Shown one piece after another: positions 60,264-64,000 of a stretch of 64,000 nt of DNA. The stretch is from Streptomyces sp. A0958 (GTDB lineage: Bacteria > Actinomycetota > Actinomycetes > Streptomycetales > Streptomycetaceae), in the NCBI RefSeq assembly GCF_004795035.1, contig NZ_SSBK01000011.1, positions 1 to 64,000 on the forward strand. The letters run 5' to 3'. The position numbers and the translations under genes were made by a program. The notes beneath the pieces were generated by a model that was given only the letters and a program-made list of their open reading frames with translations, ran no database searches and was not told the origin of the DNA. Every line of letters starts with the position of its first letter. Within the stretch, counting starts at the first letter, position 1.

Positions 60264-61087
60264 CTCTCTCCAAGCAGGTCATCCAGTAGGCGAACGCTCT
60301 CCTCGGGCGAGAGCGCCTGCGATCGGAGCATCCCACATTTCTGCAGGAGGACGCTGACCTCATCCGGGTCATCGACCAGGAAGCTCACGCGCTGGCCTTC
60401 GATATAAGCCAGTTGATCGTGATCGGGGGTCTCCAGAAGCACCATCGGGCCGTCTAGGGCGGCGTGCGTCTGGCGCGCTGTCGGCACGATCTGGATGCTG
60501 AGAAAGGGGAGCCGGGCGTACTCGCGAAGGCATCTGATCTGCTCGCGCAGGACCTCGGGCCCTCCGATGGGCCGGTGCAGCACCACCTCCTCGATGAGGA
60601 AGGTCAGCATCGGTCGCGGCTTGCGCTCCAGGAGAGCCCGCCGGTTCAGCCGGTTGGCCACCCGCTCGTCCACCTCCTCGGCCTCAAGAGGAGGATAGAG
60701 AGAGCCGAAGACCGCTCGTGCGTACTCCTCGGTCTGGAGAAGCCCGGGCACCACCTGATTCTCGTACGACAGCAGGGTCAGGGCCTCCTGCTCGTACTCC
60801 ACGAAGTCCTGGACGAACGCCGGGAACCGCTCCTTCTCCGGCACCTTGGTGACCGCGACCTGCAACGCCCCCTTGGTATCCAGCAGTTCGTCCAACAGGA
60901 TGGCGAAGTCCAACTGGAGCGGCCGCCGCCCCTGCTCGATCGACGCGATCGTGTCCTCACTGACCCGGCACCGGTCCGCGAGGGCCGCCTGTGTCAGCCC
61001 GGCCGCTCTGCGGAAGGTCGCGAGCTGCGCGCCGATCACGTGCCAGGACGTGACGCGCTTCCTCTTCGTCTGCTTCGCCTGCTGCAT
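60260..61087 (-). CDS. XRE-family helix-turn-helix regulator with DUF5753 domain
   Basis: 275 residues from ATG 61087, which has AGAGGG 5 bases upstream; an earlier in-frame ATG at 61162 lies across the divergent promoter. The N-terminal HTH (IGAQLATFRRAAGLTQAALADRCRVSEDTIASIEQGRRPLQ, about 18-58) is followed by a DUF5753 domain (about 100-275; LLSYENQVVPGLLQTEEYARAVF). Such WhiJ/Scr1-type regulators act in development or antibiotic control in Streptomyces. It is coupled to DUF397 and divergent from the ATPase-domain gene. Confidence 0.92.
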   Translation of the reverse strand: MQQAKQTKRKRVTSWHVIGAQLATFRRAAGLTQAALADRCRVSEDTIASIEQGRRPLQLDFAILLDELLDTKGALQVAVTKVPEKERFPAFVQDFVEYEQEALTLLSYENQVVPGLLQTEEYARAVFGSLYPPLEAEEVDERVANRLNRRALLERKPRPMLTFLIEEVVLHRPIGGPEVLREQIRCLREYARLPFLSIQIVPTARQTHAALDGPMVLLETPDHDQLAYIEGQRVSFLVDDPDEVSVLLQKCGMLRSQALSPEESVRLLDDLLGER

Positions 61088-61198
61088 GCAGTCCCTCTCC
61101 CCGTCCGGGCCTCTCGACGACCCGTCAGAGGTCGTACATCGACTCCGTACGACCTGACTCACTGCATAACCGTAGTGACGTTATGTGACCTTCGCCTC

Positions 61199-61666
61199 AT
61201 GAACGAAACAACTCAACTCCCCGACCTCCGCGAGGCTTTCTACCGCCGCGAGCGCAGGTCGGTGCCGCTCGTACGGAAGTTCGTACGGGAGGCGCTGGCC
61301 GACTGGGCGTGCGAGGAGCGCAAGGTGTGCGCGGACGATGTGCTGCTCTGCGTGAGCGAACTCGCGACCAACGCGCTCGTGCACGGCGTGCCGCCGGGGC
61401 GCGGGTTCCGGCTGTTCCTGTACTGGGAGAAGGCCGAGGGCCGGCTCCGGGTCGAGATGCACGACAGCGGGGACGGTGAGGTGCCGGAGGCCGTGCCGTG
61501 CCCCGAGCCGACCGCCGAGGGCGGGCGCGGGCTGATGCTGGTGGCGGCGCTCGCCGAGGCGTGGGGGGTCGGGGAGCGGAATCCGGGGAAGATCGTGTGG
61601 TGCGAGTTTGCCGCACCGGCAAGGATGTTTGCCGAGGTGACGGGCGGGGCGCACCATCTCCGGTAG
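61199..61666 (+). CDS. ATP-binding (histidine-kinase-like ATPase) regulatory protein
   Basis: 155 residues. HATPase_c fold of the RsbW/SpoIIAB type: N-box VLLCVSELATNALVHG, G1 box MHDSGDG and G2 box GGRGLMLVAALAEAWG. No kinase phosphoacceptor or anti-sigma contact can be confirmed. ATG 61199 has no obvious ribosome-binding site. It is divergent from the XRE/DUF397 pair; this trio is common in Streptomyces (abaA/whiJ-like loci). Confidence 0.88.
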   Translation: MNETTQLPDLREAFYRRERRSVPLVRKFVREALADWACEERKVCADDVLLCVSELATNALVHGVPPGRGFRLFLYWEKAEGRLRVEMHDSGDGEVPEAVPCPEPTAEGGRGLMLVAALAEAWGVGERNPGKIVWCEFAAPARMFAEVTGGAHHLR

Positions 61667-61680
61667 ATGGAGGTGTGCGC

Positions 61681-63255
61681 ATGAGCGACATGACGCAGAT
61701 GTACGACGTGGTGGTCATCGGCGGCGGGGCCGCGGGTCTGAGCGGGGCACTGGCCCTGGCGCGGGCCCGCCGGTCGGTGCTGGTGATCGACGCGGGCAGG
61801 CCGCGCAACGCCCCCGCGTCCCACGTGCACAACTACCTGGGCCGCGAGGGCACGCCGCCCGCGGAGCTCCTGGCGGTCGGCCGGGACGAGGTGACCGGCT
61901 ACGGGGCCGAGATCGTGGAGGGCGAGGTCACGGTGGCCGAGAGGCTGCCGGAGGGGGCCGGGTTCCGGGTCGTACGGGGGGACGGGACGGCCGTGACGGC
62001 GCGCCGGCTGCTCGTCACGACCGGTCTGGTGGACGAGCTGCCGCCGATCCCGGGCCTGGCCGAGCGCTGGGGCCACGAGGTGCTGCACTGCCCGTACTGC
62101 CACGGCTGGGAGGTCAGGGACTCGGCGATCGGCGTCGTGGCTTCGAGCCCGATGGCCGTGCACCAGGCGCTGCTGTGGCGGCAGTGGAGCGACGACGTCA
62201 CGCTCTTCCTGCACCGGGGCCCGGAGCCCAGCGACGAGGAGTACGAGCAGCTGGCCGCGCGGGGCATCGCGGTCGTGGACGGCGAGGTGGCCGGTGTGGA
62301 GGTGGGCGGCGACCGGCTGACCGGGGTGCGGCTGGCGGGCGGCCGGGTGGTGGCGCGGGACGCGGTGGTCGTACAGCCGCGGTTCACGGCGCGTTCCGGC
62401 GTACTCGAAAGCCTCGGGCTGCGGCCGACCCCGCTGGAGATGGGCGGGCGCACCCTCGGTACGTACATCGAGGCCGATCCGACCGGCGCGACGGACGTGC
62501 CCGGGGTGTGGGTGGCCGGCAATGTGGCGAGCCTGATGGAGCAGGTCATCGGCTCGGCGGCGGCCGGGCTGAAGGCGGGATCGGCCATCAACGGGGACCT
62601 CGTCACCGAGGACACCCGGCGCGCGGTCGAGGCGCGCAACGCACCCTCGGACGCGGAGCTGTGGGACAACCGCTACCGGGAGAGCCACCGCATCTGGAGC
62701 GGCAACCCCAACACGGTGCTCGTCCGCGAGACCGAGGACCTGAATCCGGGCCGGGCGCTGGACCTCGGATGCGGGGAGGGGGCCGACGCGGTCTGGCTGG
62801 CGCGGCAGGGCTGGCAGGTCACGGCGACGGACATCTCGCGCGTCGCGCTGGCGCGGGCCGCCGAACACGCGGCCGATGCGGAGGTCTCCGAGATGGTCGA
62901 CTGGCAGTTCCACGACCTGGGGGCCTCGTTCCCCGAGGGCGAGTACGACCTCGTGTCGGCGCAGTTCCTGCACTCCATGGGCGACCTGCCGCGCGAGCGG
63001 ATTCTGCGCCGGGCGGCGCGGGCGGTCGCGCCCGGCGGGGTGCTCCTGATCGTCGGGCACGCGGGCTTCCCGCCGTGGGACCACCACCACGCGGAAATGC
63101 GGCTCCCGACCACCGACGAGGTGCTGGCCTCGCTCGAACTGCCGGAGGGGGAGTGGGAGGTGCTGCTCAGCGCGGAGCACGAGCGGGTCCAGAACGACCC
63201 GGACGGCAACCCCGTCACCCGTACGGACAACGCGCTCAAGGTCCGGCGCCGCTGA
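61681..63255 (+). CDS. fusion of thioredoxin-reductase-like oxidoreductase and SAM methyltransferase
   Basis: 524 residues from ATG 61681 with GGAGG 8 bases upstream. Residues 1-315 are an FAD/NAD(P) oxidoreductase: FAD motif VVIGGGAAGLSGALALARA, redox pair C137-P-Y-C140, and the C-terminal FAD site GVWVAGNVASLMEQVIGSAAAG. Residues about 318-524 form a class I methyltransferase with motif I DLGCGEG (361-367), TATDIS and a LLIVGHAG motif. The methyltransferase half resembles TehB/thiol methyltransferases. Disulfide reduction plus S-methylation of the same molecule is a plausible job; the substrate is unknown. It starts 15 bases after the ATPase-domain gene. Confidence 0.85.
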   Translation: MSDMTQMYDVVVIGGGAAGLSGALALARARRSVLVIDAGRPRNAPASHVHNYLGREGTPPAELLAVGRDEVTGYGAEIVEGEVTVAERLPEGAGFRVVRGDGTAVTARRLLVTTGLVDELPPIPGLAERWGHEVLHCPYCHGWEVRDSAIGVVASSPMAVHQALLWRQWSDDVTLFLHRGPEPSDEEYEQLAARGIAVVDGEVAGVEVGGDRLTGVRLAGGRVVARDAVVVQPRFTARSGVLESLGLRPTPLEMGGRTLGTYIEADPTGATDVPGVWVAGNVASLMEQVIGSAAAGLKAGSAINGDLVTEDTRRAVEARNAPSDAELWDNRYRESHRIWSGNPNTVLVRETEDLNPGRALDLGCGEGADAVWLARQGWQVTATDISRVALARAAEHAADAEVSEMVDWQFHDLGASFPEGEYDLVSAQFLHSMGDLPRERILRRAARAVAPGGVLLIVGHAGFPPWDHHHAEMRLPTTDEVLASLELPEGEWEVLLSAEHERVQNDPDGNPVTRTDNALKVRRR

Positions 63256-63261
63256 CCGGAG

Positions 63262-63292
63262 GCCGTATAGGGCGTGGACTGTCCTATACGGC
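63262..63292 (+). promoter_or_regulatory. 10-bp inverted repeat upstream of the DinB-family gene
   Basis: GCCGTATAGG (63262-63271) and CCTATACGGC (63283-63292), 11-base spacer. It lies six bases after the fusion gene and 50 before the DinB-family start. No T run, so it may be an operator or a terminator. Confidence 0.6.
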
Positions 63293-63341
63293 TTCTAGCG
63301 TCGTTCGTGAAGGCGGAACAAGAACGACGAAGGGCAGATCC

Positions 63342-63899
63342 ATGAGCGACACCGCGACGGACACCGGCGCGACGGCCACCACGCCCGGCGTGGACGGTGA
63401 GCGTGCCGAACTGCTGGAGGCGCTGGCCAAGCAGCGGCACTTCCTGCGGTTCACCGCACGCGACCTGACGGACGAGCAGGCCGGGCAGCGGACCACCGCG
63501 AGCGCGCTGTGCGTGGGCGGGCTCATCAAGCACGTCACGAACGCCGAACGGAGCTGGGCGAACTTCATGGTGGAAGGGGCCGCGAGCATGCCCGACTTCA
63601 CCGCGATGACGGAGGCCGACTTCGCGGAGCGGGCCGAATCATTCGCGATGCAGCCGGGGGAGACCCTGGCGGGCGTGCTGGAGGCGTACGCCGAGGTGGC
63701 CCGCCGTACCGACGAGCTGATCGCCTCGCTGCCCGACCTCGGCGTCACGCACGCCCTGCCGAAGGCCCCGTGGTTCGACGGGGACGCGCGGTGGTCGGTC
63801 CGCCGTGCGGTGCTGCACGTGCTGGCCGAGACCGCGCAGCACGCCGGTCACGCCGACATCATCCGCGAGGCGCTGGACGGCGCCCAGAGCATGGCCTGA
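63342..63899 (+). CDS. DinB-family protein (DUF664)
   Basis: 185 residues. A four-helix DinB/YfiT bundle after a 20-residue Thr/Ala-rich leader. Metal-site histidines are in GLIKHVTNAE and LAETAQHAGHADIIREALDG, the classic DinB_2/DUF664 spacing. Members include mycothiol-dependent transferases, so a thiol-linked detoxification role is possible. ATG 63342 with GAAGGG upstream. It lies behind the oxidoreductase-methyltransferase fusion and might share its pathway. Confidence 0.9.
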   Translation: MSDTATDTGATATTPGVDGERAELLEALAKQRHFLRFTARDLTDEQAGQRTTASALCVGGLIKHVTNAERSWANFMVEGAASMPDFTAMTEADFAERAESFAMQPGETLAGVLEAYAEVARRTDELIASLPDLGVTHALPKAPWFDGDARWSVRRAVLHVLAETAQHAGHADIIREALDGAQSMA

Positions 63900-63925
63900 C
63901 CGGCGCCCGTACCGCCCGGCACGCC

Positions 63926-63971
63926 GAGCGCCCGCCGTCCTCCCCGGAAAGGGGCGGGCGGCGGGCGCGCT
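63926..63971 (+). terminator. terminator-like hairpin after the DinB-family gene
   Basis: GAGCGCCCGCCG (63926-63937) pairs with CGGCGGGCGCGCTC (63958-63971) with a two-base bulge; inner CCCC and GGGG also pair. It lies 27 bases after the stop. Confidence 0.65.
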
Positions 63972-64000
63972 CGGTCGGGGGACGGTCCCCGGGAGGATCA

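Overview
The window is chromosomal DNA from a Streptomyces-type actinomycete. It has very high G+C, strong G/C bias at third codon positions, GTG and TTG starts beside ATG, Tat- and lipobox-type export signals, and many regulators. From memory, the order mnmA – ligA – GGDEF/EAL protein – gatCAB – MMPL – LAL regulator – GGDEF/EAL protein – ilvBNC – serA – proline genes – leuB – ilvE – cimA matches the conserved core of Streptomyces chromosomes (the SCO5488–SCO5529 stretch of S. coelicolor). No rRNA, tRNA, CRISPR array, insertion sequence or prophage was seen.

Layout. 1–6.2 kb: the 3' end of mnmA, small enzymes, and the run SDR – MetE-like protein – ligA. 6.4–8.6 kb: membrane GGDEF-EAL protein (RmdB type). 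8.7–12.3 kb: gatC–gatA–(77-aa protein)–gatB, closed by a perfect hairpin terminator. 12.5–22.5 kb: MMPL exporter, an Asp/His-rich membrane protein, a large LuxR-type ATPase regulator, a PQQ-type dehydrogenase lipoprotein, an aldo/keto reductase and a 2-hydroxyacid dehydrogenase. 22.5–25.6 kb: PAS-GGDEF-degenerate EAL protein (CdgC type). 25.6–31.2 kb: ilvB leader peptide and attenuator, then ilvB, ilvN, ilvC and serA. 31.2–36 kb: TetR regulator, PucR-type regulator, and the proline-to-glutamate pair PRODH/PruA. 36.3–42.5 kb: a 43-aa protein, a Tat-exported phosphatase, leuB, ilvE and cimA. 42.7–54.5 kb: an accessory sugar locus with a LacI regulator, an Opp/Dpp-type ABC transporter, a GH1 and a secreted GH3. 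54.5–64 kb: a TPM-like membrane protein, secreted adenosine deaminase, GH25 lysozyme, NagZ-like GH3, a DUF397/XRE/histidine-kinase-like ATPase triad, a thioredoxin-reductase/methyltransferase fusion and a DinB-family protein.

How the genes fit together. Branched-chain amino-acid synthesis is the main theme. CimA supplies 2-oxobutyrate for isoleucine, IlvBNC and LeuB are central steps, and IlvE does the last transamination. Two of these transcription units, ilvB and cimA, carry look-alike leaders: a short peptide rich in Ile/Leu/Val codons followed by a U-tailed terminator hairpin. Proline catabolism has its own regulators; GAC-N4-GTC palindromes occur both in front of the TetR gene and in the PucR/PRODH divergent promoter. 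The sugar locus pairs peptide-family transporter genes with beta-glucosidases and has tandem CCGGTT-N4-AACCGG palindromes in front of its LacI gene, which suggests induction by oligosaccharides.

Odd features worth a look: the cimA leader, the Opp-type sugar locus, an alpha/beta hydrolase whose nucleophile serine is glycine, two places where a gene's 3' end including its stop codon is tandemly duplicated in frame, and the CPYC oxidoreductase–methyltransferase fusion. All calls come from reading the sequence; no database search was run.
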